From Oscillatoriaceae cyanobacterium Prado104 (lineage in GTDB: Bacteria > Cyanobacteriota > Cyanobacteriia > Cyanobacteriales > Microcoleaceae), in assembly GCA_025454405.1 (NCBI GenBank), contig JALOON010000015.1, forward strand, positions 1 to 64,000: 64,000 nucleotides of DNA. Direction: 5' to 3'. Shown here in pieces: positions 35,139 through 45,166 of this stretch (position 1 is the stretch's first letter; every line of letters begins with the position of its first letter). The position numbers and the translations under genes are program-made. A model generated the notes under the pieces. The model was not told the DNA's origin and ran no database searches. It saw only the letters and a program-made list of their open reading frames with translations.

Positions 35139-35333
35139 GAAGTTAATCCTTTTTTTGTGGGATTCTCCCTCCTTCCTTCTTTTTTCTTCCTTCCTCCTTC
35201 TTCCTCCTTCCTTCTTCCTTCTTTCTGACTGATGACAATTGACAACTCTCAACTATCAACTCTCAACTTGTAACTCAAAACTCAAAACTCAAAACTCAAA
35301 ACTCCTCGTTCTTCCTCCTTCCTTCAGAAACTA
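35139..35333. repeat. TTCCTTC/ACTCAAA repeat spacer
   Basis: Polypyrimidine TTCCTTCTT units, then CAACTATCAACTCT units, then four AACTCAAA units. Non-coding spacer between convergent genes; no clean terminator hairpin. Confidence 0.7.
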
Positions 35334-35915
35334 TCAAGGATTGACCGATCGCACCGACCAATTTCCCTCTCCGTCGCGCAGGTAAAGCGACCGATTTTGC
35401 GGTTCTCCCCGCAACTGCAAAAAATCCACCTGTTCCGGTTCCAGCAGCAGCAAGCAAAAGTTATCCAACGGTGCGATCGAGTCGGGCGCAGGCTGTTGAA
35501 AAGCCCTTGCTGTTGCTTTGTTTTCGCCCGGTTGAGGCCAAGTAAACTGCGATCGGGCTTCCTCAGAAATCTCCTGCCAAGCTATTCGCCTCGCTTGTTG
35601 CAATGCGGGTTCTGAATAATCCGCATCCACCAAAATTAGCTTGCCAGCAATCCGAAATTGTTCCCGAATCTTGGGAAAATACCAGCAAATTTCCCCCCAA
35701 GGATAGAGATTGATTTCTTGTACTTTTTGAGTGCGACTATCTGTAATAAACTTTAGTTGGTTGGTATCTTCCAAAAAATCCCGAAACACTACGGTACGGT
35801 TAGCGGGTTGCCCGTTAGCGCGAACTGTTGCCAGTTGGACGTAGCGGGCATAAACCAGACTGCTGTTGCGTTGCAGGGCTCGGGCTAGGAGCGATCTCCA
35901 AGGTGCTAGAAACAT
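35334..35915 (-). CDS. Pyridoxamine 5'-phosphate oxidase-like flavoprotein
   Basis: 193 residues from ATG 35915 (MFLAPWRSLLARALQRNSSL); an in-frame ATG at 35948 lies in a TTGACAGT repeat and is not used. PNPOx fold blocks: ARYVQLATVRANGQPANRTV, VFRDFLEDTNQLKFITDSRT, QEINLYPWGEICWYFPKIRE, and a C-terminal dimer segment with LLLLEPEQVDFLQLRGEPQNR. Close to the cyanobacterial/plant pyridoxamine oxidase-like family; FMN and the true substrate are not certain. Confidence 0.85.
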   Translation of the reverse strand: MFLAPWRSLLARALQRNSSLVYARYVQLATVRANGQPANRTVVFRDFLEDTNQLKFITDSRTQKVQEINLYPWGEICWYFPKIREQFRIAGKLILVDADYSEPALQQARRIAWQEISEEARSQFTWPQPGENKATARAFQQPAPDSIAPLDNFCLLLLEPEQVDFLQLRGEPQNRSLYLRDGEGNWSVRSVNP

Positions 35916-36056
35916 ATTAAACAGTTGAGAGTTGACAGTCGATAGCAAACTGTTGACAGTTGCCAGTTAACAGCATACAGGTTGACAGTTGCCAGTTGAC
36001 AGTTGCCAGTTGTTGTTTTCAACCAATAACTAATGACTAATGACTAATAACTCTAA

Positions 36057-37190
<1,134 letters not shown>

Positions 37191-37411
37191 CAGTTGACAG
37201 TTGGCAATTTTTCTGCTTTGGTTTCTGAGGGCGATCGCGATCGAGCCAACCGGGAACGATCCGATCGGTTATTGATTATTAGTAGTGAGTGAATTAGAGA
37301 GAAATCTGGTTTTTCTAAAAAATATTGCATGCCCGCTTTAAATCTAGATAAAAAACCATTTTTTTGGGACATAAAATCTCAACTACTGTCATTGATTAAT
37401 TAATTTACAGG

Positions 37412-37921
37412 ATGCTTATTATGATGAGAAAAACAGTCAGTTCGCAATTGAGGCTATACTACTGCCACCAACAGATACAGCGATCGATCGAGATAGTTTT
37501 GGCGATAATTTTATGTTGGGGCGCAATTTGTTTGCCCGCAAGAAGTGCTTTTGCCAATGATTTGTCTCGACAACCAGTGACGGAAGTTACCGTTAATTTG
37601 GGTAGCGAAACAGGGGAACTTAAATTTTTTCCAAATAACCTAGAATTCGAGTCGGGAAAACGCTACAAATTAATCTTAAAAAATCCCAGCCAGCAGAAAC
37701 ATTATTTTACTGCTAAAAGCTTTGCCGATGCGAGTTGGACGCAAAAAGTTGATGCTGGCAATGTGGAAATTAAAGGCGCGATTCACGAATTGGAATTGAG
37801 AGCGGGATCTACGGCCCAATGGGTGTTGATACCTGTAAAATCGGGAACTTACAACCTGCGTTGTACCGTAGCGGGACATGCGGAAGCGGGAATGGTGGGA
37901 AAAATTGCGATCGCGCCTTAA
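37412..37921 (+). CDS. Secreted cupredoxin-like protein
   Basis: 169 residues. N-terminal membrane/signal segment (IEIVLAIILCWGAICLPARS, then AFAND). The mature domain has FFPNNLEFESGKRYKLILKN, and the type-1 copper ligand pattern His in QQKHYF and Cys-His-Met in LRCTVAGHAEAGM. A single-domain blue-copper protein or copper-binding relative in the periplasm or thylakoid lumen. Partner not evident. Start is ATG 37412; 37421 and 37424 are alternatives. Confidence 0.8.
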   Translation: MLIMMRKTVSSQLRLYYCHQQIQRSIEIVLAIILCWGAICLPARSAFANDLSRQPVTEVTVNLGSETGELKFFPNNLEFESGKRYKLILKNPSQQKHYFTAKSFADASWTQKVDAGNVEIKGAIHELELRAGSTAQWVLIPVKSGTYNLRCTVAGHAEAGMVGKIAIAP

Positions 37922-37943
37922 TCGCTACTAAAATCTGCGCAGA

Positions 37944-38006
37944 AACCGGGTTTTTGCAAAAATACCGCATCGCTGTTTTGGGACTCGGTAAAAACCCGGT
38001 TTCTTC
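37944..38006. repeat. GAAACCGGGTTTTT inverted repeat
   Basis: Arms GAAACCGGGTTTTTGCAAAA and GTAAAAACCCGGTTTCTTC, third spread copy of the 10351 element, just after the cupredoxin gene. A GGTGCGCGCTGCGCAC palindrome follows at 38071. Confidence 0.75.
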
Positions 38007-38122
38007 GACCTGAACGTGCAATGACTGAATTCTTGCAAGTAGTTTACAGTTAAATTTTAGTTCAATCGCAGGGTGCGCGCTGCGCACTTTAAAATATTTA
38101 GGGTAATCTATCAAAATTTAAG

Positions 38123-39472
38123 ATGAAATTATTTCAGACAATTTTAACAGGCATTCTACTCGCTACAATCTGCGGCGTAGCCGATGCAACCGCACGACAC
38201 AAGTTCGTGGGTTGGCGCAGCCTGTGCGCAGCACATAGCTATCCCGTAGGCAATCGAACTTTGCCACAACCCAGCTTAATTAAAAACACGCAATTTGCTG
38301 CAACCTCTGCCAGCAGACAAGATTTGACAGCCGTCAATTACCGCAACATTTCTCGCCTTGCATTGACTCTTGAAACATCCGAATTTTTAGCACAACAACC
38401 TGCGGCAATACCAAGCGACAGCGGGGGCGAAATCTTGCAGCAACTTACCGAATGCGTTGCCGGGAAAATTCCGAATTCCCAACAACCTACCTTAGAAGCA
38501 ATTCAAGCAGTTTCAATGGAATGCGTTTTGAGAGTAGTAATTTTAGGTCTCGATGGCAAAGTCCGTCCCGATGCAAATTCCCGAATGATTGCACTGCTAA
38601 AAGTTACGGGTACGACTTTGCCCAAATCTTCCAGTCAAGGACAAGCTTCAGTAAAATTGACTCAGGTTGCTGACAGTCAAGTGTTCGCAGTTCCAGTAAC
38701 ATTTGGCGGACAACAGAGAAATTTCTTGCTGGATACAGGTGCTTCAAATTCAATTGTTGACAGCCAAATTACCCAGCAATTGGGGTTAGCGGGGACGCCG
38801 ATTCCCAGCGATATTTTGGCTTATTTTGTTGTAGGCAATGACTGTTCAAAAGTCAATGCTACTTTGCACAGCCTGCCGCCTTTGGCTGTGGAAGCAGCCA
38901 AGGTGGAAGGACTTAACGGCATGGGATTGCCGCAAACTTCTATTCCGGGCAATGCTTCGGGAGTTTTGGGTTTGGATTTTTTGAAGGGTTTTGATGTGGT
39001 TGTCAATCCGCAATCTATGCAGTTGCAGTTGCTACCGCCTTCTAATCCTGTGGCGGGTGCAATTCCTTTGGTAGGAAAGTTGGGGGTGATGACGGCTCAG
39101 GCTAAGATTAACGGTCAAGGACCGTTTACTTTTTTGCTGGATACCGGTGCAGATGCGATCGTACTTTCGCAGCGTGTGGCAAACTCTTTATCTTTGGATG
39201 TTGCTAATGCTAAAACTGTCGAAGTCCGGGGATTTTGTGGCAATGAAATTGCTAAAAAAATTAAGTTGGGTAGGGTGAGCTTGCAGAAACATGAAGTTAC
39301 GGAATTAGACGGCGTGGTGTTGGAAAATAAAGTCTTGGATTTGTTGGGTGTTGATGGAATTGTCGGTCAGAATTTTTTGACTCGCTACCAGCAGCATTGG
39401 CGGTTTGGTAAGGTTAATGAGTTGGGGTTTCCTGAAGAGGGGAGTTTGGTTTTGAAGCATACTAAAAATTAG
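38123..39472 (+). CDS. Tandem retropepsin-like aspartic protease
   Basis: 449 residues. N-terminal signal-like segment (MKLFQTILTGILLATICGVA). A ~150-residue spacer is followed by two aspartic-protease domains: FLLDTGASNSIVDSQ and FTFLLDTGADAIVLSQ, each with the Asp-Thr-Gly catalytic triad, and with GVLGLDFLKGFDVV and DGIVGQNFLTRY as the second half-motifs. Retropepsin-type proteases normally dimerise; two copies in one chain could pair internally. Probably exported. Substrate unknown. Confidence 0.85.
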   Translation: MKLFQTILTGILLATICGVADATARHKFVGWRSLCAAHSYPVGNRTLPQPSLIKNTQFAATSASRQDLTAVNYRNISRLALTLETSEFLAQQPAAIPSDSGGEILQQLTECVAGKIPNSQQPTLEAIQAVSMECVLRVVILGLDGKVRPDANSRMIALLKVTGTTLPKSSSQGQASVKLTQVADSQVFAVPVTFGGQQRNFLLDTGASNSIVDSQITQQLGLAGTPIPSDILAYFVVGNDCSKVNATLHSLPPLAVEAAKVEGLNGMGLPQTSIPGNASGVLGLDFLKGFDVVVNPQSMQLQLLPPSNPVAGAIPLVGKLGVMTAQAKINGQGPFTFLLDTGADAIVLSQRVANSLSLDVANAKTVEVRGFCGNEIAKKIKLGRVSLQKHEVTELDGVVLENKVLDLLGVDGIVGQNFLTRYQQHWRFGKVNELGFPEEGSLVLKHTKN

Positions 39473-39735
39473 TTGATAGTTGATAGTTGATAGTTGATAG
39501 CTAGTTTTACTCGTTAGCCGTTGCAGGCGAGGCAGAGCCTCGCTGGCATGGGTTCCCAGGCAGAGTCTGGGAACCAGTAAGAAGCCAGTAAGAGCAGTAA
39601 ACTCATTACCAGGCTGTGCCTGGTAACGCAGAACCGCGAGGCTCTGCCTTGCATTTGCTAGCGATCGGCAACTTTGCAGTTAAGTGTTAATATTAAATTA
39701 AAAGTATAAATTTTTTATTTACCCAAATTCAGCAG
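39473..39735. repeat. TTGATAG heptamers and GAGGCAGAGCCTCGC palindromes
   Basis: Four AGTTGAT/TAGTTGA units, then GGCGAGGCAGAGCCTCGC, GGGTTCCCAGGCAGAG / CTGGGAACC and ACCAGGCTGTGCCTGGT palindromes (39526-39655). The same palindrome family occurs at 56282-56330. Confidence 0.8.
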
Positions 39736-40302
39736 ATGTCAGTACAATTAACTAAGGGCGATCGATTTAATCTTGCTCAAACAGCGCCCGGTTTAAAAAA
39801 GGTAGCTATTGCCCTGGGCTGGCAAGTAAGAGATGCGGGAGAAAACTGCGAAATTGATGCTTCGGCATTCATGTTAGGAGCGGACGGTAAAATACCAAAG
39901 AATGAGTATTTTATATTCTACAATAATTTGCAATCGCCCGACGGTGCAGTGCTCCAATCGGTTCCTCAAGCACGGCCCGATCGAGAAAATAAGAGCCTGT
40001 TTGGAGTTATCTTAGAAAAAATCAGTCCTCAAATTCAGGAAGTAGTGTTTGTTGTCACCATTCACGAAGCAGAAAAGTTTAATCTTAATTTTAGCAAGGT
40101 TGACAATGCTTTTATTAAAATTTCCGATTTGGATACCTTCACAGAACTTGCTAGATATGAATTAACAGATAATTTTTCTCAAGAAACTGCGCTAGAGTTT
40201 GGGCGTTTGTACAGGAAAAATGAAGAATGGAGGTTTCAAGCAGTAGGGCAAGGATATCAAGCTGGCTTGAAAAGTTTTGTTGATAAGTATGGCGGTAGTT
40301 GA
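39736..40302 (+). CDS. TerD family protein
   Basis: 188 residues. MSVQLTKGDRFNLAQTAPGL, ALGWQVRD, CEIDASAFML, EYFIFYNN, QEVVFVVTIHEA and DTFTELARYELTDNFSQETA are the TerD blocks, including Ca2+-binding acidic residues (D in EIDAS and following). TerD-type proteins are linked to tellurite and other stress and often sit with other ter genes; here it is alone. Confidence 0.93.
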   Translation: MSVQLTKGDRFNLAQTAPGLKKVAIALGWQVRDAGENCEIDASAFMLGADGKIPKNEYFIFYNNLQSPDGAVLQSVPQARPDRENKSLFGVILEKISPQIQEVVFVVTIHEAEKFNLNFSKVDNAFIKISDLDTFTELARYELTDNFSQETALEFGRLYRKNEEWRFQAVGQGYQAGLKSFVDKYGGS

Positions 40303-40389
40303 CAGTTGACAGTTGTAAGGAGTTTTGAGTTTTGAATTTTGAGTTGTGAGTTCAAGACAGTTCTTAATTCAAAACTCAAAACTTAAAAC

Positions 40390-41799
40390 TCAGAACTTCC
40401 CCTCTCCCTCTCCCTCATTATCGGACAAAATTTGTTGGTAAGCTTCGATCGTCCGTTGCGCGATCGCACTCCAATTGTAGTGTGTTTCCGCATAATTTTT
40501 AGCGTTAATTCCCCGGCGTTTGCGTTCCTCGGGATCGAGAAGTGCCGATCGAATTAAGCGGGCGATTTCGCTTACTTCTAAAGGTGCCACCCAACCAGCT
40601 TCTGCGTGCTCGATTTCTTCCGAAATATACACTCGATCGGAAATAATAACAGGCGTACCTGCAGCCATTGCTTCTGCTACAGCGATGCCGAAGTTTTCGT
40701 AATAAGAAGGCAGTACAAATAAATCGGCTTTTGCCAGTAGTTCAACTTTTAACTCGCCACTAACAAAACCAGTTATGGTGGTACATTTAGCCAAATTAGA
40801 ATTCTGAATCTGTACTTTAATTTTTGTTTCATACTCAACATTTTGAGCATTGGAACCAGCTAAAATAAAATTAAATTCTATTTTTTCTAATAAGATTTTT
40901 TCTAAAGCAGGAAGCAGCAAATCAAGCCCTTTCTTAGGCTCAATTCGCGACATAAACAATATCGCAGGCATACAAGATTCATCTAGGTTCGCAGTAAGAA
41001 CTGAAGTCCTCTCTCCATCTATTACACCTGCCCGCGAAACAAAAGATAAATCCCTGTCTAAAGTCACCCCCAAAGGAATCACCAAATCTTGCGGTATCCG
41101 GGTTATCTTGTTGGTCTTTGTTGTTAACTTAACCCAAAAATCCGCCAAGGAATTAATTCCCTGTCTAACAGCAAAAGTCCTCGGTCGAGGACTAAAAAAC
41201 TCATCAGTCCTCTTTAGAGGACTTTCGCTTTGAGGCAGGGGTTTAAACCCCTGCCGGATTGCTGGTTGAGCCACCACACCAAATCTTTCCGATACTCGAG
41301 CTTCGCGTTTGCTAGTAAAATGAATTGCCGCCGCACCTGCTAAATTAGGGCGTTCCAGAAGCGAAGCATAAATCTGTTTTAATCGCCTTTTTTTCTGCAA
41401 ATCTGCCGGGTCAAGCATACCGCAGGGACGGATAATATAGGGCAATTTATGGTATCTCGCAATAGTAGCAGCGAGGGTAGTTACCGGCGAGAATAAAGCA
41501 TGAATGTGAGCGAGGTCAAATTGTCCGGCATTTAGATTAAACCACCGCAATAAATCGAGAGAAAATTTGTACCTGCGAAATGGAAAACAGCGGAAATAAA
41601 TAATTTGATAGCCGTTTTGTTCGATTGGTTGATTCAGGGGAACATCTAAGGGAGGTTGACCGATATCTCCGTTAGAATCGGTGGTGATAATTGTGACATC
41701 AACACCTCCGGAAGCGAGGGCGGCTGAAAGTCCGAGTACCATTTGACTCGGGCCACCATAAACGAGGGAAATTGACGGGATGATTTGGAGAATTCGCAT
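40390..41799 (-). CDS. Glycosyltransferase family 4 protein with repeat-derived inserts
   Basis: 469 residues from ATG 41799 (MRILQIIPSISLVYGGPSQM). GT-B fold: N-terminal acceptor domain, then AILFMSRIEPKKGLDLLLPA, VLPSYYENFGIAVAEAMAAG and TPVIISDRVYISEEI (donor domain; E-x7-E motif in NFGIAVAE). Between ERFGVV and PQDLVIPLGV there are ~60 extra residues, whose DNA (~41100-41280) contains three perfect palindromes. A second insert (VIDGERTSVLTANLDE) derives from a GGACTTCAGTTC-type repeat near 41000. The frame stays open. It probably builds exopolysaccharide or hormogonium polysaccharide. Confidence 0.85.
   Translation of the reverse strand: MRILQIIPSISLVYGGPSQMVLGLSAALASGGVDVTIITTDSNGDIGQPPLDVPLNQPIEQNGYQIIYFRCFPFRRYKFSLDLLRWFNLNAGQFDLAHIHALFSPVTTLAATIARYHKLPYIIRPCGMLDPADLQKKRRLKQIYASLLERPNLAGAAAIHFTSKREARVSERFGVVAQPAIRQGFKPLPQSESPLKRTDEFFSPRPRTFAVRQGINSLADFWVKLTTKTNKITRIPQDLVIPLGVTLDRDLSFVSRAGVIDGERTSVLTANLDESCMPAILFMSRIEPKKGLDLLLPALEKILLEKIEFNFILAGSNAQNVEYETKIKVQIQNSNLAKCTTITGFVSGELKVELLAKADLFVLPSYYENFGIAVAEAMAAGTPVIISDRVYISEEIEHAEAGWVAPLEVSEIARLIRSALLDPEERKRRGINAKNYAETHYNWSAIAQRTIEAYQQILSDNEGEGEGKF
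41176..41255. repeat. Three palindromes inside a glycosyltransferase gene
   Basis: AGTCCTCGGTCGAGGACT (41176-41193), AGTCCTCTTTAGAGGACT (41206-41223) and a 22-bp perfect palindrome GGCAGGGGTTT/AAACCCCTGCC (41234-41255). All are typical of the intergenic repeats of this genome but here are translated within the glycosyltransferase frame. Confidence 0.9.
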
Positions 41800-41846
41800 G
41801 GGGACTTGTTGTTTAGAGCGACATACCAACATCTCCGATTGCAAAT

Positions 41847-42026
41847 TTAATTATCTGGAAAAGGTTGCCCCTCTAGCTGTTGAGCTTCCTCTCTCTTTGT
41901 TGCTTTAACTTGGGTATTGTGAGCCAGTTTCTTTGAAAATTCAAACATTTCACTGGCTTTAGCTTCTGCGGCTTTCACAATTTCAAGGATTTCCAGGAGT
42001 TGGCTTTCATCTGGTAATTGTTTCAT
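41847..42026 (-). CDS. Small coiled-coil protein, unknown
   Basis: 59 residues (MKQLPDESQLLEILEIVKAA, then EAKASEMFEFSKKLAHN). Helical, acidic then basic. Its ATG overlaps the TGA of the 115-residue gene (ATGA), so the two form one translational unit. No family recognised; possibly a binding partner of the larger product. Confidence 0.6.
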   Translation of the reverse strand: MKQLPDESQLLEILEIVKAAEAKASEMFEFSKKLAHNTQVKATKREEAQQLEGQPFPDN

Positions 42027-42370
42027 GGCAATACTTCTAATCTCTTAACTACTTTGTCGATCGTAATTTTAGCTTCGGGAGCTAGATGTAGCAAGGCTGC
42101 TAAATAATCTGCTGCTTTTTGAACATCTTCATCGGGTACACCAGCCATCAATATATTTCCCACAATGTTCTCTGCTTGTAACCGCACACCTGCTATACAA
42201 AATTGAAAATTTGTTAGCGAAGAAAAGTATTGCATCAGTATTTCATTTTCAGGAAAAAGAGACATACCTCTTCTCAGTGCAAAAAGTCCTTGCGTGGCTT
42301 GGCGTTCGGTATCGTCCAGTATCTGGTAGAGTGCGTCAACCAAAGGTCGTATGTCGGAAGGAATAGACAT
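42023..42370 (-). CDS. Unknown 115-residue protein
   Basis: All-helical, MSIPSDIRPLVDALYQILDD then LRRGMSLFPENEILMQYFSS and a C-terminal LLHLAPEAKITIDKVV. No motif recognised. Coupled by an ATGA overlap to the 59-residue gene downstream. The compact coupled pair recalls two-component modules such as toxin-antitoxin or partner proteins, but nothing in the sequence shows toxicity. Confidence 0.6.
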   Translation of the reverse strand: MSIPSDIRPLVDALYQILDDTERQATQGLFALRRGMSLFPENEILMQYFSSLTNFQFCIAGVRLQAENIVGNILMAGVPDEDVQKAADYLAALLHLAPEAKITIDKVVKRLEVLP

Positions 42371-42413
42371 TTACGGCAGTTTTTATTTGACACTTGCATT
42401 ATACTGCTAAAAG

Positions 42414-43583
42414 TTAAAACAACTCTTGATAAAAATCTAACAACTGCTCAGCTAAAGCTTTATTTGTATAATTATTCAGGACTCTCTGATAACCGCGTTT
42501 GCCCAAATCTGCAGCTAACTCCGGCTGCTGCATCAATTGCTGCAAGCACTCTCGCAAAGCCCCAGCATTCCCCTCAGGAAATATTAACCCGGCATCTCCG
42601 ATAACATGGGGAATTTCGCCGCAGTCGGAACCGATGACTGGAATTTGACAAGCCATTGCTTCGATTAAAACATGACCGAATTGTTCTTTCCAACCGACAG
42701 CGGTTAAAGTTTTGAATTTATAGCTGGTTTGCGAAGGCAATACCAAACATTTCATCAGGTTAATGTATTGGGGAATTTCTTCGTGAGGAACGCTTTCGAC
42801 CCAGATGATTCTGTCGCTAATTCCCCATTCCATACATTTTTCGGCAAGGCGCGATCGCAATTTTCCCTGCCCTACTAACAGCCATTTCCAAGAGCTTTGT
42901 TTCAACTCTGCCAACGCTTCAGCCAAAGTCAGCAGCCCTTTTTCTTCAACAAACCGCCCTACATATCCTACCACAAAATCAGTCGGTGCAATCCTGAATT
43001 GCCTCGAAAGTTCGGCAGATGTGGCAGTGCGGCAAAATAACTTTTCATCTACTCCTAGTTGTGGCAAGATTTTTATCGCGCCTTTGTAACCCCGATGTCG
43101 CAAAATCTCTGCCCCATCCAAGTTGCCAGCAATAATTCCGTCAGTGTATCGCAAGTTACAATTTTCCAAGGTTGATACGGGCCATTGCAATTGATAAGGC
43201 AGGTTCCACCAGGTAAAAAATATATTTTTTGCTTTGAGTTTTAAGATGTTATTTAAAGCAATTAATTGAGCGTAAGCCAGGGATTTTGAACCCTGTTCTA
43301 CTTGGATAATTTGCGGTCTAAATTTCTGTAAAACTTCAATTAAATCGGTTCCGAATGTTAGCAATCCTTGATTGTTTTGACTGAAATTAGATAGCGGGAT
43401 TACTTGAAATGTGCCTTCTTGAAAGAACTCAGTTTCGACAATCTTATTTTGTACGCCTCCGGGCTGCCAGCGCTTCGGTACTGCAACGGTTACTTCAATA
43501 TCTGGTTCTAGGTTAGCTAAAATCTTGAGTTTTTCCCGATTGATATCGACTATATAGGTGTGGCTGGCAACGAGGATTTTCAT
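42414..43583 (-). CDS. Glycosyltransferase family 4 protein
   Basis: 389 residues. MKILVASHTYIVDINREKL start; FVVGYVGRFVEEKGLLTLAE opens the donor domain; WLLVGQGKLRSRLAEKC, EQFGHVLIEAMACQIPVIGS and GEIPHVIGDAGLIFPEGN are the GT4 nucleotide-sugar-binding blocks (EQFGHVLIEAM is the E-x7-E motif). Full length. Same strand as two other glycosyltransferases, consistent with a polysaccharide-synthesis group. Confidence 0.92.
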   Translation of the reverse strand: MKILVASHTYIVDINREKLKILANLEPDIEVTVAVPKRWQPGGVQNKIVETEFFQEGTFQVIPLSNFSQNNQGLLTFGTDLIEVLQKFRPQIIQVEQGSKSLAYAQLIALNNILKLKAKNIFFTWWNLPYQLQWPVSTLENCNLRYTDGIIAGNLDGAEILRHRGYKGAIKILPQLGVDEKLFCRTATSAELSRQFRIAPTDFVVGYVGRFVEEKGLLTLAEALAELKQSSWKWLLVGQGKLRSRLAEKCMEWGISDRIIWVESVPHEEIPQYINLMKCLVLPSQTSYKFKTLTAVGWKEQFGHVLIEAMACQIPVIGSDCGEIPHVIGDAGLIFPEGNAGALRECLQQLMQQPELAADLGKRGYQRVLNNYTNKALAEQLLDFYQELF

Positions 43584-43669
43584 GTTTCAGTCATTAGTTA
43601 TTAATCATCAGTCGTCGAGCGTGTAGGCGTGAATGCGTCAATTACCTCCGCTTCGCTGAATCCCAAAAA

Positions 43670-43775
43670 AAGAGGTTCGGAGTAAGGACTTTAGTCCTGA
43701 GAAGTTCGGAGTAAGGACTTTAGTCCTTAACTGTCCAAATCTGTCAGAAAGGACTTCAGTCCTTACTACAAACAA
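43670..43775. repeat. Tandem GGACTTTAGTCC palindromes
   Basis: Two copies of GTTCGGAGTAAGGACTTTAG-TCCT (43675, 43708) and one AAGGACTTCAGTCCTTACTAC (43751-43771). Member of the dispersed GGACTNNAGTCC family. Confidence 0.8.
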
Positions 43776-43794
43776 GCAGGCATTGAGAGAAAAT

Positions 43795-44769
43795 TTATTT
43801 ATTGTTAATCTTATCTTGTCTGCTGTAAATTTGCCCGTCGTTCCAGAGGGACTGAATTAAGGTATTGAGAGCGCTGAGAAAACCGAGGATATAAAAATTA
43901 AAACGGGTGATAATTTTAACGCTCGATCGACTTTTATTGCAAGGCGGATTTCCCAAAACATGGCAGTCAAAAAGTTTGGCAAAAAATCGCAGGCACTGCA
44001 AAGCTGTTAAATTTTTCAATCCCATGAGAAAGTGATTGTGGTAAAATGTAACTTGATATTCGATCGACCTCGTACCGATATCGTGACAGCCGCCGCTTGC
44101 TTCTCCCAAATGAACTAAATGCGCCTTCGGATCGTACCAAATTTTAAAATTGGTCGATCGCAACCTCAAACAAAAATCCGACTCTTCCCGCACCGCACTT
44201 CCCGCAAACCGTTCGTCAAAACTCAACCCGAATTCAGTAAAAATCTGTTTGCGAAAGGACATATTGCAGCCCCTAGCTGACAGGACTTCCTGCGGTTTTA
44301 CCGCGTGCACCAAATCGATAAAATACCAAGCAATTCCTGCATCCATCGCTTCCGGCGGTAAATACTCAATTTCGTAATTTCCCCCAGAATCTTCCAACTT
44401 CATCCTGTCAAAAACCCTGCCCGCAACGCATCCCACCTCAGGTTTTTCTAAATAATTACGAGCGTGAGCGGCCAAAAAACCATCCGGCAACTGCACGTCA
44501 TCATCTATAAATAAAATAATATCGCCGATCGCCCGTCGCGCCGCATAATTTCGAGCACCAGGCAAACTCGCCCAATCTACTCGAAACCACCGAATTTTAC
44601 CAGCATTTGCCAATTCCTCTAAATAAACTTGAGTTGCCGCTTCGTGAGTGGGAGTTTGATCGATTACCAACACTTCAAAATTCGGATAATCCTGCTTGAT
44701 GACATCAGCCAGCGTCTCTCGCAAAGGTTGCTCGCGGTTGTAAGTAGGAATAGCAACGGAAAGCATCAT
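43795..44769 (-). CDS. Glycosyltransferase family 2 protein
   Basis: 324 residues from ATG 44769 (or 44766): MMLSVAIPTYNREQPLRETL. GT-A fold with FIDDDVQLPDG (DxD-type metal site), LPGARNYAARRAIGDIILF, ARGCNMSFRKQIF and ESDFCLRLRS (catalytic-base ED region). Upstream in-frame residues come from an AATTTGAGA repeat and are not used. Resembles hormogonium-polysaccharide HpsE-like transferases, but that subtype is a guess. Confidence 0.9.
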   Translation of the reverse strand: MMLSVAIPTYNREQPLRETLADVIKQDYPNFEVLVIDQTPTHEAATQVYLEELANAGKIRWFRVDWASLPGARNYAARRAIGDIILFIDDDVQLPDGFLAAHARNYLEKPEVGCVAGRVFDRMKLEDSGGNYEIEYLPPEAMDAGIAWYFIDLVHAVKPQEVLSARGCNMSFRKQIFTEFGLSFDERFAGSAVREESDFCLRLRSTNFKIWYDPKAHLVHLGEASGGCHDIGTRSIEYQVTFYHNHFLMGLKNLTALQCLRFFAKLFDCHVLGNPPCNKSRSSVKIITRFNFYILGFLSALNTLIQSLWNDGQIYSRQDKINNK

Positions 44770-44929
44770 TCGATTTGAGATTTGAGATTTTGGGATTGAA
44801 AGATTTGGGTATTGAGAGATTTGAGAATTGAGAAATTTGAGAACTTTGGAATTGAAGGATTTGAGAATTGCGGGAGTTACGCAGGCACTCGCCGATCTAG
44901 GGTGCGTAGTGCGCACCTTACGGCTATTT

Positions 44930-45166
44930 CAGGAACACGGACAGTCATGAGTTCATAGAGACCAAAGAAACCGGTTTTTTACTCGAACTGTCGCCTGTAA
45001 AGAAGGATTTTCGCAAAAGCCCGGTTTCTGACTGCACCTAGGTAAGTTTTAATTGAAGAAGCAAGAACAAAGCAGGAACAGAAATTTATTTTCGATCGAA
45101 AGATGGCATCTCAGAATTTTCTTCCTTCTTCCTTCTTCCTTCTTCCTTCTTCCTTCTTCCTTCAGA
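44930..45166. repeat. GAAACCGG/CCGGTTTC repeat and TTCTTCC heptamer array
   Basis: GAAACCGGTTTTTTACTCGAAC and GCAAAAGCCCGGTTTCTGAC (44968-45030) form another copy of the 10351 element. A TTCTTCC array (45121-45165, six units) runs up to the glmM stop codon. Confidence 0.75.
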
